Positions 45,147 to 55,260 are shown, counted from the stretch's first letter. The stretch: DNA of 64,000 nucleotides from Massilia sp. CF038 (GCF_900129765.1 NZ_FQWU01000002.1:1612001-1676000), one strand, 5' to 3'. Program-made: numbers and translations. Notes: generated by a model not told the origin, from the letters alone.

Positions 45147-46550
45147 TCAGCGGCACGAGCCACGGCCAGCGGCAATGGCTGCCACAGGGGTAACGCCCTT
45201 CGCTGCGTCAACCGCCAGCCGCACGGTGCGGTCTTCGGTTGCCATCGAGGCGCGCCAGTACGGGTTGAACAAACTGGGGAACTCCCGCCCGCCGCCAACG
45301 CGCGGCGCGTTGAACGGGCGCTCGAAGGTGACGCATGATTCGGCCAGGGCAAACACCCCGCCGTCCCTGACGTATTGCGGATCGTGCTCAATGGTGCTGC
45401 CGTCAGTGAGGGCCGCCTTGGCCTGGAAATCGCTGTTTGCCGAAGGAATGCTGCCTTCCTTGATCACCACTTCGACCGCGAACGGCAGCATATTGGCGCG
45501 CGCATTGCGGGTGTCGAAGTTCTGCACATCACGGTAGTTGGGGAACTGGCCGGTCGTACGCCAGTTCCAGATCTGGTTGGCGCCGGGGCTGCGAATGGCC
45601 GCCAGACGGGCGGCGCGGCCGGCAAGATTATTCCAGTCATTGCGGTCGCCATGGCGGCCAATCCGGCTGACGGGATTTTGCGTATTGTAGGCTTGCGCGC
45701 CACCCCAGCCCAGGGGGAGGAAATTCTTGCAGCCGCTAAACAAGGTCTGGCCACACAGCATGGCCGAATCCATTGCCTTCCAGGCGTCGTAATCGATCAG
45801 GTCAGTACCACCTTGCTTGCGAAAGCCAAATGGCAAAGGCCAGAAATTCGGCGACCAGTCGCGCGCCCGGGTAAAACCGTCGCGCGAATTGAGCACCACA
45901 TCACGCAGGCGACGGCGGCCATCGTCGCGGCGGTTGATGTTGGGACGGCTGTTGCGGGAGTAGGTTTCGGTCAGGCCGAAGTAGGACACGCCGTTGGCGG
46001 TAAACAGCGCTTCGCTGGCGCGCGTGGTTTCGGCGCCGTTACGCTGGGCAATTTCGCGTGCCAGCTCGCGGGCGATGACAGGCGCCGAACCATTGATGAC
46101 AACTTGTGCTTCGTGCTCTGCCTGGTTCAGGGTGCGAATACCGCTTTCGGCCTGGCTCAGCACTTGCTGCGCGGCGCGGTCGACCTGGTCCATGACGCGC
46201 GATACCGCCGTGGTAGCCGTGCCCAGATAGGGGACGAACTGGGCCACTGTATTGATATTCGAGATAAACCGGGCGACATAGTCGATCCACGAACGCAGAC
46301 TGACCGACTGCGCGATCGTCACTTCGTTGGCGATCATCGCGCGGTTCATGTATGCCTGAAAATTGAGTGTACGCGCTTCCCACACCGCACCACTGTACGC
46401 GGCCGCGTCGGCGGCATTCATGGCGCGCATCTTGGCGTTGGTCACCTGGCCCGAGTTAAAGGCGACAAGCGCAATACCAACAATGGCAGCGGTAAAGCCC
46501 AGGAACAAGATCAGTGCCTGTCCCTTCATGTTCCTCAAATTTGCACGCAT
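45147..46550 (-). CDS. tadG: TadG-like Flp pilus assembly protein
   Basis: 467 residues. Basic start MRANLRNMKGQALILFLGFT leads into one hydrophobic helix; then NAADAAAYSGAVWEARTLNF, the Tad/TadG-like helix of proteins in this class, and a large periplasmic domain. The ATG at 46550 has GGAGG about 10 bases upstream. Its N-terminus lacks the +5 Glu of true prepilins. It is the first gene of the long operon after the flp terminator. Confidence 0.8.
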   Translation of the reverse strand: MRANLRNMKGQALILFLGFTAAIVGIALVAFNSGQVTNAKMRAMNAADAAAYSGAVWEARTLNFQAYMNRAMIANEVTIAQSVSLRSWIDYVARFISNINTVAQFVPYLGTATTAVSRVMDQVDRAAQQVLSQAESGIRTLNQAEHEAQVVINGSAPVIARELAREIAQRNGAETTRASEALFTANGVSYFGLTETYSRNSRPNINRRDDGRRRLRDVVLNSRDGFTRARDWSPNFWPLPFGFRKQGGTDLIDYDAWKAMDSAMLCGQTLFSGCKNFLPLGWGGAQAYNTQNPVSRIGRHGDRNDWNNLAGRAARLAAIRSPGANQIWNWRTTGQFPNYRDVQNFDTRNARANMLPFAVEVVIKEGSIPSANSDFQAKAALTDGSTIEHDPQYVRDGGVFALAESCVTFERPFNAPRVGGGREFPSLFNPYWRASMATEDRTVRLAVDAAKGVTPVAAIAAGRGSCR

Positions 46551-46578
46551 TGCGACACATCCTCCAGAATTCTGCGCA

Positions 46579-46611
46579 AAAAAAACCGGAGAGGATCTCC
46601 GATTTTTTTTG
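46579..46611. terminator. terminator between flp and the tad operon
   Basis: CGGAGA / TCTCCG stem with GGA loop, flanked by A-runs on one side and seven or more T on the other, so it can work on both strands. On the minus strand it lies just after the flp stop and before tadG. It should make a short abundant flp mRNA with limited read-through into the tad genes. Confidence 0.82.
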
Positions 46612-46640
46612 CTCAAGCGATCAAACCACTACAGCGTCGA

Positions 46641-46907
46641 TCACAGACCCGATTTGTCTTCGAAGTCTTTCAGACCTTTGGTCTGAGCGCGCTCGTTCGA
46701 GTGGGTGCCGCCGTCCTTAGCCAGGGTACGTGCATCGCCGCTCTTCTGACCGGCCAGCGACGAAGCTGCTACCGAGGTCTGACCGCGGATGACGTCACCG
46801 AAAGCCTGGTACACGCCGATTGCTGCAACAGCGATCAGGGCAACGATGATGATGTATTCGGTCATGCCTTGACCGAGTTGACGACTACGCAGAGCGATTT
46901 TATTCAT
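46641..46907 (-). CDS. flp: Flp major prepilin
   Basis: 88 residues. A leader of about 12 residues ends at Gly, then QGMTEYIIIVALIAVAAIGV with Glu +5 and Tyr +6, the Flp/type IVb signature, and one hydrophobic helix. The hydrophilic tail of about 45 residues is longer than in classic Flp pilins (total 50-75). GGAG precedes the ATG. A promoter-like sequence lies 53-82 bases upstream and a strong terminator follows, so it is likely a separate high-level transcript. Confidence 0.9.
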   Translation of the reverse strand: MNKIALRSRQLGQGMTEYIIIVALIAVAAIGVYQAFGDVIRGQTSVAASSLAGQKSGDARTLAKDGGTHSNERAQTKGLKDFEDKSGL

Positions 46908-46959
46908 AAGAATCTCCAGATGAAAAGGTTAAACATTCGATAAGAGGCCAAGCGAATGA

Positions 46960-46989
46960 ATATTAACGAAGCGCAGTGGTGGTTGGCAA
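46960..46989 (-). promoter_or_regulatory. candidate sigma70 promoter of flp
   Basis: On the minus strand TTGCCA (5 of 6 to the -35 consensus) is followed after 18 bases by TAATAT (4 of 6 to -10), placing the start of transcription about 45 bases before the flp ATG. Confidence 0.45.
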
Positions 46990-47169
46990 GATAATTTTGT
47001 ATTTATTTTAAGATAGATGTCCGATTAATATTGCATTTAGATGAAAGATTTCCATGTGGCACTTAAGATTAAAAAGCTGGATTCGGCCTCTTCTCCCTAT
47101 GAGCGCACCGGCTTGGAGAATAAAAAAACATTGTTATTATTTCTTATCGGAAATTAAAGTCGACAGGCA

Positions 47170-47200
47170 GACACTTTGTATAGAAATTGTAGAAAGTGTC
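47170..47200. repeat. perfect dyad GACACTTT-N15-AAAGTGTC
   Basis: Two 8-bp arms are exact complements with a 15-nt AT-rich spacer, about 260 bases upstream of the flp start. Could be an operator for a dimeric regulator or an RNA hairpin. Confidence 0.5.
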
Positions 47201-48197
47201 GCATAGGATTCTGGGAAGTAACATTGTGGGGAAAGTCCTACACATTTCGGGACGATCGTGAACGAAACGACAGAAAAAGTTCATTCTTCTTCATGAATGC
47301 CGAATTTCAGAAGAATATTCTGTAATGGCGGGATGTTTCCAAGGATAAATTCCTACATTATCTCGGCAAGTTGGCAGCGCGTTCGCTGCTACACCTCGTA
47401 CCGTTCCGACGCGGGCGCACTTTTTGCAAATTTGTCCACTTCGTGGATCCGCAATTGGTGCAAGCGCATCCGGCGTGGCCTTGGCTACCCATTTTTATGC
47501 CGAATTCGGCGAACCCTATTTTCGGCGGCGTGCCAGATTATATTTACAGGATCAGAAATATTATTTACACGCACAGATTAAACTCTTGAATCAATCAAAA
47601 TCAGAATAAAGAATTCGGCCGGAATTTTGCGCGGCGCTTTTGAAATAAAATTATGTGACGGAGCGGTGCTTAGTGAATATCGGCATCGTTCCGATTAATC
47701 AATTAAGAAATAATAAAATATTAACTTTTATAAAAACGCGGGGACAAGATGCAGCACCGACAGCAGCGTCGCTCGCCCTGGCTTCGCCCTGCGGATGGGT
47801 GGGATAGCAGTGCCGGATGTGGGCCGGAGACGAAGTGGCCGCGCGGCCACACGCACCGCAGCCGCAGCAATCGGGCAACACCGCGCACAATTTCAAGATC
47901 TTCCGTCGACCGATTTCGTCGAAATTTGCATAAAACGTCGGGGGAAGTTAATTATTGACTTGAAATTGCGTAAACATTAACTTTAAATCAATTCTATATG
48001 CACAGAGTATGCGTTCGAACAATGCACCATGAATAAACGAACTCCATAGCCGTCAAACAAGTGTTGATAATTTGCGCCTTGACTCGGCGGCGATCGAAAA
48101 TATAGCGACCCTTCGAACCTATCGGAAACTACATTGCAATGGAGCAATTTGTAACATCTTCCCCAGGGAAGAACGGTCGAACTGGCCCACTGTTGTA

Positions 48198-48203
48198 TAT
48201 AAT
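48198..48203 (+). promoter_or_regulatory. candidate -10 element of the OmpA-domain gene
   Basis: A perfect TATAAT lies 38 bases before the ATG at 48242, within TGTATATAAT. No good -35 hexamer is at the right distance, so an activator may be needed. Confidence 0.4.
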
Positions 48204-48241
48204 TTCACGCAAATCCCATCACTTTCTTTCTCGCGGCCAAC

Positions 48242-49192
48242 ATGATCCGATCTTCTATCTCACTACTTGTCTTGTTGTTCAGTTTGGCCCAGCTGGTCAT
48301 GCTTCAACCAGCTACCGCCCAGGCCACTGCAGTTGACATAGAGCGCTTGCCGGTCACGACCACGGCGGTGCCTGCCTTCCCTTATATCGACTACCCGAGC
48401 GCGGTGAACAAGGCTTTGCGCCGCACCAGCGAATCGGCGTTCCAGTCAGTCGGGGTGATCGTTGGGGACAAGATTCGCACTGTGGAAGGTCGTCGGCAAA
48501 CCAGCAATTTCGATCTGGTCGACGCCAAGCTGTCGCAAGAACTCGCGCATCGTGACTACGACAAGGCGATACGGGCGCTGGGCGCGGTGAAAGTCAACAG
48601 CGTTACCCCGCAAGACCCACGCATTCTGGCAGCCAATGGAAACGACCCCTCGGCCGTCAAGAGCAAGTTGCTGTCGGTTGCACGCGCCAGCTACGATGCG
48701 TACGTCGTGCGCACACCGACAGCGCGCGCCTGGATTGTGCTGATGGTCACAGACCGCGAAGTCACACTGCTCGCCATCGAGGAAAAGAATGTCGAAGCGG
48801 CGGTTGCGCTTGTGAATGCCGGCACGATGAAATCCGAACTCGACACCAAGGGACGGGTCGCGCTTTACATTAATTTCGACACCGACAAGGCCAGCGTGCG
48901 CCCCGACGCACAGGCAACAATCGATCAGATCGTTCTGCTGCTGAAACAAGAGCCAAACCTCAAGCTGTCGATCGAGGGGCACACCGATAACACTGGCGAT
49001 GCCAAGCGCAATCGCCAGCTGTCGACCTCGCGTGCCCAGGCTGTCGCCAGCGCGTTGCAGCAGGCTGGCATTGGCGCCGCGCGCCTGAGCGCGGTCGGGT
49101 ATGGTGCCGATAAACCGCTGGGCAGCAATAACGACGAAGCAGGCCGCGCCAAGAACCGCCGCGTTGAGCTGGTCAAGGTCACCAAAGGCTGA
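48242..49192 (+). CDS. OmpA-C-domain exported protein
   Basis: 316 residues with a signal peptide (cut near ATAQA). Residues ~30-195 form an N-terminal domain that I do not recognise. The C-terminal ~110 residues are a peptidoglycan-binding OmpA domain: INFDTDKASVRPDAQATID, LSIEGHTDNTGDAKRNRQLS, RLSAVGYGADKPLGSN and AKNRRVELVK. It should bind peptidoglycan in the periplasm or at the outer membrane. It is divergent from flp across 1.3 kb. Confidence 0.85.
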   Translation: MIRSSISLLVLLFSLAQLVMLQPATAQATAVDIERLPVTTTAVPAFPYIDYPSAVNKALRRTSESAFQSVGVIVGDKIRTVEGRRQTSNFDLVDAKLSQELAHRDYDKAIRALGAVKVNSVTPQDPRILAANGNDPSAVKSKLLSVARASYDAYVVRTPTARAWIVLMVTDREVTLLAIEEKNVEAAVALVNAGTMKSELDTKGRVALYINFDTDKASVRPDAQATIDQIVLLLKQEPNLKLSIEGHTDNTGDAKRNRQLSTSRAQAVASALQQAGIGAARLSAVGYGADKPLGSNNDEAGRAKNRRVELVKVTKG

Positions 49193-49275
49193 GACCAGCG
49201 GCTTTTTCCCAAGCGTCGCGCTGACCATCTGATCCAGGCGAGGCGCACTTCCCCATCCACACGTTGAAAGCTCAC

Positions 49276-49680
49276 ATGACCATTTACCGCACCGCTTTAT
49301 TATCCATGTTGTTGATCAGCATAGGCGCTAGCGCCGCTCCCGGTGGCATCATCCCCAACGGAACCATGACCACCAAGGAGGAGAAGAAGGACATGCTGGT
49401 GCGCTTCGAGCGTGCGGCGGTGGCCAGCGTGGTCAGCGAAGAAAAGGCAGATGGACTGGTTGGCTATACATCCGAGTTCGGTGGCAGCCCCAAAACCGTT
49501 TTTATTGCGTTTGACGACTCCGTGCCGGAAGACAAGTTATTTTCACTGATGAATTTTCAGGGAAAGCTACATGGCGCCGTGCAGTGCAAGCGGGTACGCC
49601 TTGGCAATAGCCCGCAATTCCCGGCAGCCCAACTGGGCGTTGTAGCCGAGCAATGCCAGATCAAATCGCTTAACCATTGA
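49276..49680 (+). CDS. small exported protein of unknown function
   Basis: 134 residues with a signal peptide (TALLSMLLISIGASAAPGG). The mature part is acidic to neutral with two cysteines (GAVQCKRV, AEQCQI) that could pair. I do not recognise it. The ATG at 49276 is taken; a TTG at 49264 would add four residues. It follows the OmpA-domain gene by 83 bases and precedes a strong terminator. Confidence 0.65.
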   Translation: MTIYRTALLSMLLISIGASAAPGGIIPNGTMTTKEEKKDMLVRFERAAVASVVSEEKADGLVGYTSEFGGSPKTVFIAFDDSVPEDKLFSLMNFQGKLHGAVQCKRVRLGNSPQFPAAQLGVVAEQCQIKSLNH

Positions 49681-49767
49681 TCTGCAGGGTAGATCCAGGC
49701 CAGGGAACGCTTGCCTAGGGCTGGGCTGGCCTGGCCGCTCTATCACCAGAGCACGTTTCCATTCCCA

Positions 49768-49800
49768 TAAAAAAAAGCGGAACCGAAGTTCCGCTTTTTT
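49768..49800. terminator. bidirectional terminator between exported-protein gene and secA
   Basis: Perfect 8-bp stem AGCGGAAC / GTTCCGCT with loop CGAA, A-run before and T-run after, lying between the convergent small-protein gene and secA. Confidence 0.9.
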
Positions 49801-49812
49801 GTTACCGGCTGT

Positions 49813-52569
49813 TTAAGCCAGCTTGCCGTGGCAAGCCTTGAACTTCTTGCCGCTACCACAAGGGCATGGATCGTTGCGGCCCACCTTCGAGGCCAGCTCT
49901 TCGTCAGTCGCCTGACGGAAGCCGGCGCCAGGCGCCAGCAACTCTTCTGGCGCCGCTTCCGGATTGAAGTCCGCATGCTGATAGCTGACGTTTTCCACGT
50001 GCGACTGCTGTAGTTTCGCTTCGGCCGCGTCGATCTCTTCGCGCGTCTGGATGCGTACCGTCATGACCATGCGAATGACTTCATTCTTGATCTGGTCCAG
50101 CATGGCGCCAAACAGTTCAAACGCTTCGCGCTTGTACTCCTGCTTTGGATTCTTTTGCGCGTAGCCGCGCAGGTGGATACCCTGACGCAGGTGGTCCAGC
50201 GCGGCCAGGTGTTCACGCCAGTGGCTGTCGACGCTTTGCAGCATCACATTGCGCTCGAAGCCGCCAAAGGCTTCCTTGCCCACGATCTCGACCTTGGCGC
50301 TATACGCCGTTTCGGCCACGGCCAGCACCTTGTCGACGATATCGTCATCGGTCAGGTTGGCGTCGGCCGCCATGGCAGCTGCCAGTGGCACGTCGAGCTG
50401 CCATTCCGAGGCCAGTACTGCCTGCAGGGCCGGGATGTCCCACTGCTCTTCCACTGATTCGGCCGGCACGTAAGTGCGCACCACGTCGTGGAACACACCA
50501 GCGCGCAGGGAGGCGATCAGTTCCGAAATGTCGGTCGTTTCGAGAAGCTCGTTACGCTGGGTGTAGATCACCTTGCGCTGGTCGTTGGCCACGTCATCGT
50601 ATTCGAGCAGCTGTTTGCGGATGTCGAAGTTGCGCGCTTCGACCTTGCGCTGGGCTGATTCGATGGAGCGCGACACGATACCCGCTTCAATCGGTTCGCC
50701 TTCCGGCATCTTCAGGCGGTCCATGATGGCGCGCACGCGGTCGCCGGCGAAAATGCGCAGCAGCGCGTCGTCCAGCGACAGGTAGAAGCGCGACGAACCC
50801 GGGTCGCCCTGACGGCCGGAACGGCCGCGCAACTGGTTGTCGACCCGGCGCGATTCGTGGCGCTCGGTACCGATGATGTGCAGACCGCCGGCATTGACCA
50901 CGTGCTCGTTGAGCGACTTCCACTCCGAGCGCAGCTTGGCGGCCATCTTGTCTTTTTCCGCCTGCGGCAGATCGGGATTGGCTTCAATGATCTGGATCTG
51001 CTTTTCGACGTTGCCGCCCAAAACAATGTCGGTACCACGGCCGGCCATGTTGGTGGCAATGGTGATCATCTTAGGACGGCCGGCCTGGGCGATGATTTCC
51101 GCCTCGCGCGCGTGCTGCTTGGCGTTGAGCACATTGTGTTCAAGCTTGGCCTTGTCCAGGATCGAGGACAGCAATTCCGAATTCTCGATCGAGGTGGTGC
51201 CCACCAATACGGGCTGGCCGCGCTGGTAGCAGTCGCGGATGTCGATCAGCATGGCGTTGTACTTCTCGGCCGACGATTTGTAGACCTGGTCCTGGCGGTC
51301 CTTGCGCTGCGACGGGCGGTTCGGTGGAATGACCACCGTCTCCAGACCGTAGATTTCCTGGAATTCGTAGGCTTCGGTGTCGGCGGTACCGGTCATGCCG
51401 GACAGCTTGCTGTACATGCGGAAGTAGTTCTGGAACGTGATCGAGGCCAGGGTCTGGTTCTCGTTCTGGATCTTGACGCCCTCTTTCGCTTCCACGGCCT
51501 GGTGCAAGCCGTCGGACCAGCGCCGGCCCGTCATCAGGCGGCCCGTGAATTCGTCAACGATGACCACTTCGCCGTTCTGCACCACGTAGTGCTGGTCCTT
51601 GTGGTACAGCGCATGCGCGCGCAGCGCCGCGTACAGGTGGTGAATCAGGGTGATGTTGGCCGAGTCGTACAGCGACGCGCCTTCCGGCAGCAGACCCATT
51701 TTGGTGAGGATGGCTTCGGCGTTTTCGTGACCGGCTTCGGTCAGCAGCACGCTGTGCGCCTTTTCATCCTTGGTGTAGTCGCCCGGTACCGAGATCACGC
51801 CCTTGCCGTCTGGCGTTTCTTCGCCGATCTGCAGGGTCAGCATCTTCGGCACTTCATTTATCTTGTAATACAGATCGGTATGGTTCTCGGCCTGGCCCGA
51901 AATAATCAGGGGCGTACGCGCTTCATCGATCAGGATCGAGTCGACTTCATCGACCACGGCAAAGCTGAGGGTGCGCTGCACGCGTTCGCGCGCTTCGTAC
52001 ACCATGTTGTCGCGCAGGTAGTCGAAACCGAATTCGTTGTTGGTGCCGTAGGTGATGTCGGCGGCGTACGCAGCCTGCTTGACGTCATGGTCCATCTGCG
52101 ACAGGTTCACGCCCGTGCTCAGGCCCAGCCAGCCGTACAGGCGGCCCATCCAGTCAGCATCGCGCTGCGCCAGGTAATCGTTGACGGTAATGACGTGCAC
52201 ACCCTTGCCAGCCAGCGCATTGAGGTAGGTAGGCAGGGTTGCCATCAGGGTCTTGCCCTCGCCCGTACCCATTTCAGCGATTTTGCCGTAATGCAGAACC
52301 ATGCCGCCAATCATTTGGACGTCGAAGTGGCGCATCTTGAGCACGCGCTTGGCAGCTTCGCGGCAGACCGCAAACGCTTCCGGCAGCAGGGCGTCGAGTG
52401 TCTCGCCCTGGGCCAGGCGCGCCTTGAATTCAGGGGTCTTCGCCTGGAGTTCGGCGTCGGACAGCTTTTCGATCTGCGGTTCAAGGGCGCTGATGTCGCG
52501 CACCGTCTTTTGATATTGCTTGAGCAGCCGCTGGTTGCGGCTACCGAAAATCTGGGTCAGTAATGACAT
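49813..52569 (-). CDS. secA: preprotein translocase ATPase SecA
   Basis: 918 residues. Walker [15 protein letters not shown], the DEAD-like [37 protein letters not shown], and the C-terminal zinc site [14 protein letters not shown] are all present. It drives Sec protein export. The ATG at 52569 starts the family-typical [19 protein letters not shown]; nine further upstream codons in frame are not part of the family. Confidence 0.97.
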   Translation of the reverse strand: MSLLTQIFGSRNQRLLKQYQKTVRDISALEPQIEKLSDAELQAKTPEFKARLAQGETLDALLPEAFAVCREAAKRVLKMRHFDVQMIGGMVLHYGKIAEMGTGEGKTLMATLPTYLNALAGKGVHVITVNDYLAQRDADWMGRLYGWLGLSTGVNLSQMDHDVKQAAYAADITYGTNNEFGFDYLRDNMVYEARERVQRTLSFAVVDEVDSILIDEARTPLIISGQAENHTDLYYKINEVPKMLTLQIGEETPDGKGVISVPGDYTKDEKAHSVLLTEAGHENAEAILTKMGLLPEGASLYDSANITLIHHLYAALRAHALYHKDQHYVVQNGEVVIVDEFTGRLMTGRRWSDGLHQAVEAKEGVKIQNENQTLASITFQNYFRMYSKLSGMTGTADTEAYEFQEIYGLETVVIPPNRPSQRKDRQDQVYKSSAEKYNAMLIDIRDCYQRGQPVLVGTTSIENSELLSSILDKAKLEHNVLNAKQHAREAEIIAQAGRPKMITIATNMAGRGTDIVLGGNVEKQIQIIEANPDLPQAEKDKMAAKLRSEWKSLNEHVVNAGGLHIIGTERHESRRVDNQLRGRSGRQGDPGSSRFYLSLDDALLRIFAGDRVRAIMDRLKMPEGEPIEAGIVSRSIESAQRKVEARNFDIRKQLLEYDDVANDQRKVIYTQRNELLETTDISELIASLRAGVFHDVVRTYVPAESVEEQWDIPALQAVLASEWQLDVPLAAAMAADANLTDDDIVDKVLAVAETAYSAKVEIVGKEAFGGFERNVMLQSVDSHWREHLAALDHLRQGIHLRGYAQKNPKQEYKREAFELFGAMLDQIKNEVIRMVMTVRIQTREEIDAAEAKLQQSHVENVSYQHADFNPEAAPEELLAPGAGFRQATDEELASKVGRNDPCPCGSGKKFKACHGKLA

Positions 52570-52619
52570 GCTTGAATTCTTGAAAAAAAGCCGCAAAAAG
52601 AAGCCGAGGTGTTATTAAA

Positions 52620-52649
52620 ATACTACCAACCTGCGACCGACTATGGCAA
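52620..52649 (-). promoter_or_regulatory. candidate promoter of secA
   Basis: On the minus strand TTGCCA, 18 bases, TAGTAT; 5/6 and 4/6 to consensus, ending 50 bases before the secA ATG. Confidence 0.35.
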
Positions 52650-52840
52650 AAAGACTGTGATTTTATCATGCGAACCCTGCCCAATTGGGGATTCCGCGCG
52701 CGATAACAAGGGGCAAGGGGGTTGGCAGAGTGTTACAGATCGTATCGATGGCAAAAATACAACACCTTGAGACAGCGCTCGCGCCGGGTGGGCCTGTGTT
52801 ACTCTGGCGCCCTCAAGCATTCATCCGCACCACCACCTTC

Positions 52841-53311
52841 ATGCATATCTACGGCACCAAGAACCGCACCACCTCATTCGAGGCGACGGACTTCCTGAAG
52901 CGCAACGACAAAATGGCCGCGCTGCTGCCTGCTGCCATGCGCATGGCCAGTTTGCAGAAAGATTGCGCCGACGCCCTGCCGCCCATGTTCGGCCAGTGCG
53001 ATGTGCTGTCGTTCGAGCAGGGGCAGCTGGTGCTGGCCGTCCCCAGTTCGGCCATGGCCGCCAAGCTGAAACAGCAATTACCCAAACTGCAATTCGCCTT
53101 GCACAAGCGCGGCTGGCAGATTGACGGGATCAAATTGAAGGTGCAAGTCACGCGCAGTCTGCCACCAGTGGTGCAGATGCGCACCCTGGTGCTGCCCGAC
53201 ACCGCCGTGGACGCCTTCGACAGCCTGGGCGACACGCTGGCGCCGACCGCCCAGAACGCCAGTTTGATCGCTGCCCTGAAAGCCATGGCAGCCAAGCGCC
53301 GCCCGCGCTAA
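52841..53311 (+). CDS. DUF721 (DciA-like) protein
   Basis: 156 residues. The central region fits DUF721/DciA, the ancestral loader-like partner of replicative helicase: LVLAVPSSAMAAKLKQQLPK, LQFALHKRGWQIDGIKLKV. The start is taken at 52841 (MHIYGTKNRTTSF), where similarity begins; the open frame goes further left without family character. It lies between lpxC and secA, opposite to both, as in other Burkholderiales. Confidence 0.82.
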   Translation: MHIYGTKNRTTSFEATDFLKRNDKMAALLPAAMRMASLQKDCADALPPMFGQCDVLSFEQGQLVLAVPSSAMAAKLKQQLPKLQFALHKRGWQIDGIKLKVQVTRSLPPVVQMRTLVLPDTAVDAFDSLGDTLAPTAQNASLIAALKAMAAKRRPR

Positions 53312-53330
53312 AGCAGGCGCGCCGCGAAAC

Positions 53331-54266
53331 TTAAGTGAGTGCCCACTCGCGCGCCATCTGCCGCACATACGACGCTGGCGCTGTCGCTTCCTGTTCGAAC
53401 GCGACAATCTCGTAAGCGCTCGGGTCTTTCAGCAATTCCAGCAGCAGCAGATTATTCAAGCCGTGGCCGGACTTGTGCGCCTCGTAGCTGGCCAGCAGCG
53501 GATGGCCAATCAGGTACAGGTCGCCGATGGCGTCGAGAATCTTGTGGCGCACGAATTCATCTTCATAGCGCAAGCCGTCCGAATTGAGGATGCGGTACTC
53601 GTCCATCACGATCGCATTTTCCAGCGAGCCGCCGCGTGCCAGGCCCATGCCGCGCAAGCTTTCCACGTCCTGCATGAAGCCGAAGGTGCGCGCACGCGCC
53701 ACTTCGTGCACATACGAGACATCGCCAAAATCGACGGTGGCGCGCTGGGTGGTGCCATCGACGGCGGGATGATTGAATTCGATGAAGAAGTCGAGCTTGA
53801 AGCCGTCGTGGGGCGACAGACGCGCCCACTTTTCATTGTTGCCCGTGCCCTGGCGGATTTCGACCGGCTTGAGCACGCGAATGAATTTTTTGGCTGCCTC
53901 CTGCTCCTGCACGCCAGCCTGCTGCAGCAAGAACACGAAGGACGAGGCCGATCCATCCATGATGGGAATTTCTTCAGCCGACACATCCACATACAAGTTG
54001 TCGATGCCCAGGCCGGCGCAAGCGGACATCAGGTGTTCGACCGTGGACACGCGCGCGCCGTCGGCAATCAGCACCGACGCCATGCGGGTGTCGCCCACCA
54101 CGCCCGCGCTGGCCGGGAACTCGACCACGGGATCGAGGTCGACGCGGCGAAACACGATGCCGGTATCGGGCGCGGCCGGGCGCAAGGTCAGCACGACCTT
54201 GGTACCGGAGTGCAAGCCCACCCCGGTGGTGCGCACTTCCTGTTTGAGTGTTCTTTGTTTGAGCAT
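53331..54266 (-). CDS. lpxC: UDP-3-O-acyl-N-acetylglucosamine deacetylase
   Basis: 311 residues. The zinc ligands are visible in [20 protein letters not shown] and [24 protein letters not shown] carries the catalytic-site His. It performs the committed step of lipid A synthesis. N-terminus [20 protein letters not shown] is canonical. Confidence 0.97.
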   Translation of the reverse strand: MLKQRTLKQEVRTTGVGLHSGTKVVLTLRPAAPDTGIVFRRVDLDPVVEFPASAGVVGDTRMASVLIADGARVSTVEHLMSACAGLGIDNLYVDVSAEEIPIMDGSASSFVFLLQQAGVQEQEAAKKFIRVLKPVEIRQGTGNNEKWARLSPHDGFKLDFFIEFNHPAVDGTTQRATVDFGDVSYVHEVARARTFGFMQDVESLRGMGLARGGSLENAIVMDEYRILNSDGLRYEDEFVRHKILDAIGDLYLIGHPLLASYEAHKSGHGLNNLLLLELLKDPSAYEIVAFEQEATAPASYVRQMAREWALT

Positions 54267-54335
54267 CTGTTGATTATAGCGAACTTGAAACGGCCCTGCC
54301 GACTGGCATTGCTTGTTGACAATTTCACCAAACGG

Positions 54336-55214
54336 TCAGGGATGCTCGGCGTTGGCGTGGTCGTGTTCGTGGCGAATCAGGTAAATGCCGCTGCCAATGA
54401 TGATGGCCGCGCCAATCAGGGTGTAGTGGTCGGGCAGCGTTTGCCACAGCAGCCAGTCCAGGCCCACGCCCCAGGCCAGCGCCGTGTATTCCAGCGGCGC
54501 CACGCTGGACGGCTCGCCGCGGCTGAACGCTTCGGTAATGGCCAGCTGACCTAGAAAGCCGGTGACCGCCAGCGCGCACAGCAGGGGTGCATCGGCCATG
54601 CCCACGTTCACCCAGTTCGGGGCGGCCAGGCCGGAAGCGCCCACCGAAATGAGCAGCATCAGCCACAGCACCACGTGTTCGCTGCGGTCGGTGCGCCCCA
54701 GCACCCGGGCCGTGATGGCCGAGACGGCATAACAGGCCGCCGCCCCCAGAATGGCCAGTCCGCCCAGCGTCAGCATGCCGGCGCCGGTCGGGCGCAGCAC
54801 CACCACCACGCCAGCCAGGCCGACCACGATCGCGGTCCAGCGCGCGGCGTTGACGCGCTCTTTTAAAAACAGCACCGACAGCGCCGTGATCAGGGCCGGG
54901 GCGATAAAAAAGATCGAATAGGCTTCGGCCAGCGAGAGCGCGCGGATACCGAAAGCGAACAGCGCCAGCATGGCGATCCCCAGCGCCCCGCGCAACAGCT
55001 GCAGGTCCCAGCGCACCTGCAGCATGGAGCCGAGGGCGCCGCGCCATGCTACGTACAGCAGCACCAGCGGCAAGGAAGTCAATGCGCGCAGGGCGGCCAC
55101 CTGCATTGCCGGGTAGCGCGCGCTGAGCAGCTTCATGACGGTGTCCATCAGCGAAAACAGCGCCACTGCGATCAGCATCGCGTAGATGGCGCGCAGCTTG
55201 CCAGGTGCTTTCAT
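54336..55214 (-). CDS. DMT (EamA) family transporter
   Basis: 292 residues, two EamA repeats with about ten membrane segments (e.g. AYSIFFIAPALITALSVLFL at the end of repeat 1). Substrate unknown; family members export metabolites or amino acids. The ATG at 55214 has AAAGG upstream and begins before the first helix; the longer frame upstream is the terminator and peroxiredoxin end. Confidence 0.87.
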   Translation of the reverse strand: MKAPGKLRAIYAMLIAVALFSLMDTVMKLLSARYPAMQVAALRALTSLPLVLLYVAWRGALGSMLQVRWDLQLLRGALGIAMLALFAFGIRALSLAEAYSIFFIAPALITALSVLFLKERVNAARWTAIVVGLAGVVVVLRPTGAGMLTLGGLAILGAAACYAVSAITARVLGRTDRSEHVVLWLMLLISVGASGLAAPNWVNVGMADAPLLCALAVTGFLGQLAITEAFSRGEPSSVAPLEYTALAWGVGLDWLLWQTLPDHYTLIGAAIIIGSGIYLIRHEHDHANAEHP

Positions 55215-55234
55215 GCGTTTACCTTTTTCACGAA

Positions 55235-55260
55235 CAAAAACGGCGCCCACGGCGCCGTTT
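55235..55260 (-). terminator. terminator after peroxiredoxin gene
   Basis: Stem ACGGCGCC / GGCGCCGT, 3-nt loop, five T on the minus strand, located 22 bases after the peroxiredoxin stop. Confidence 0.75.

Larger units (their letters stand above)
46908..48241. other. 1.33-kb AT-rich gap between flp and the OmpA-domain gene
   Basis: No protein-coding frame here has credible codon use or a ribosome site. It is divergent space: flp to the left, ompA-like to the right. It contains the flp promoter candidate (46960-46989), a perfect dyad at 47170-47200, a GC-rich island at about 47735-47890 inside the AT-rich stretch, and a -10 candidate for the OmpA gene. Function of the rest is unknown. Confidence 0.6.

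Noticed and set aside
47057-47062. TGGCAC as a possible sigma54 -24 element upstream of flp
   Set aside because: The required GC at the -12 position is missing at the right distance, and it points away from flp.
47297-47581. 94-codon plus-strand frame in the AT-rich gap
   Set aside because: No ribosome site, no known motif, Arg/Cys-rich random-looking product.
47699-47896. 65-codon minus-strand frame over the GC-rich island
   Set aside because: Product is Cys/Ala-rich without motif; start and ribosome site are not convincing.
50857-52563. Open frame of 568 codons opposite secA
   Set aside because: secA is certain; the antisense frame has no motif.
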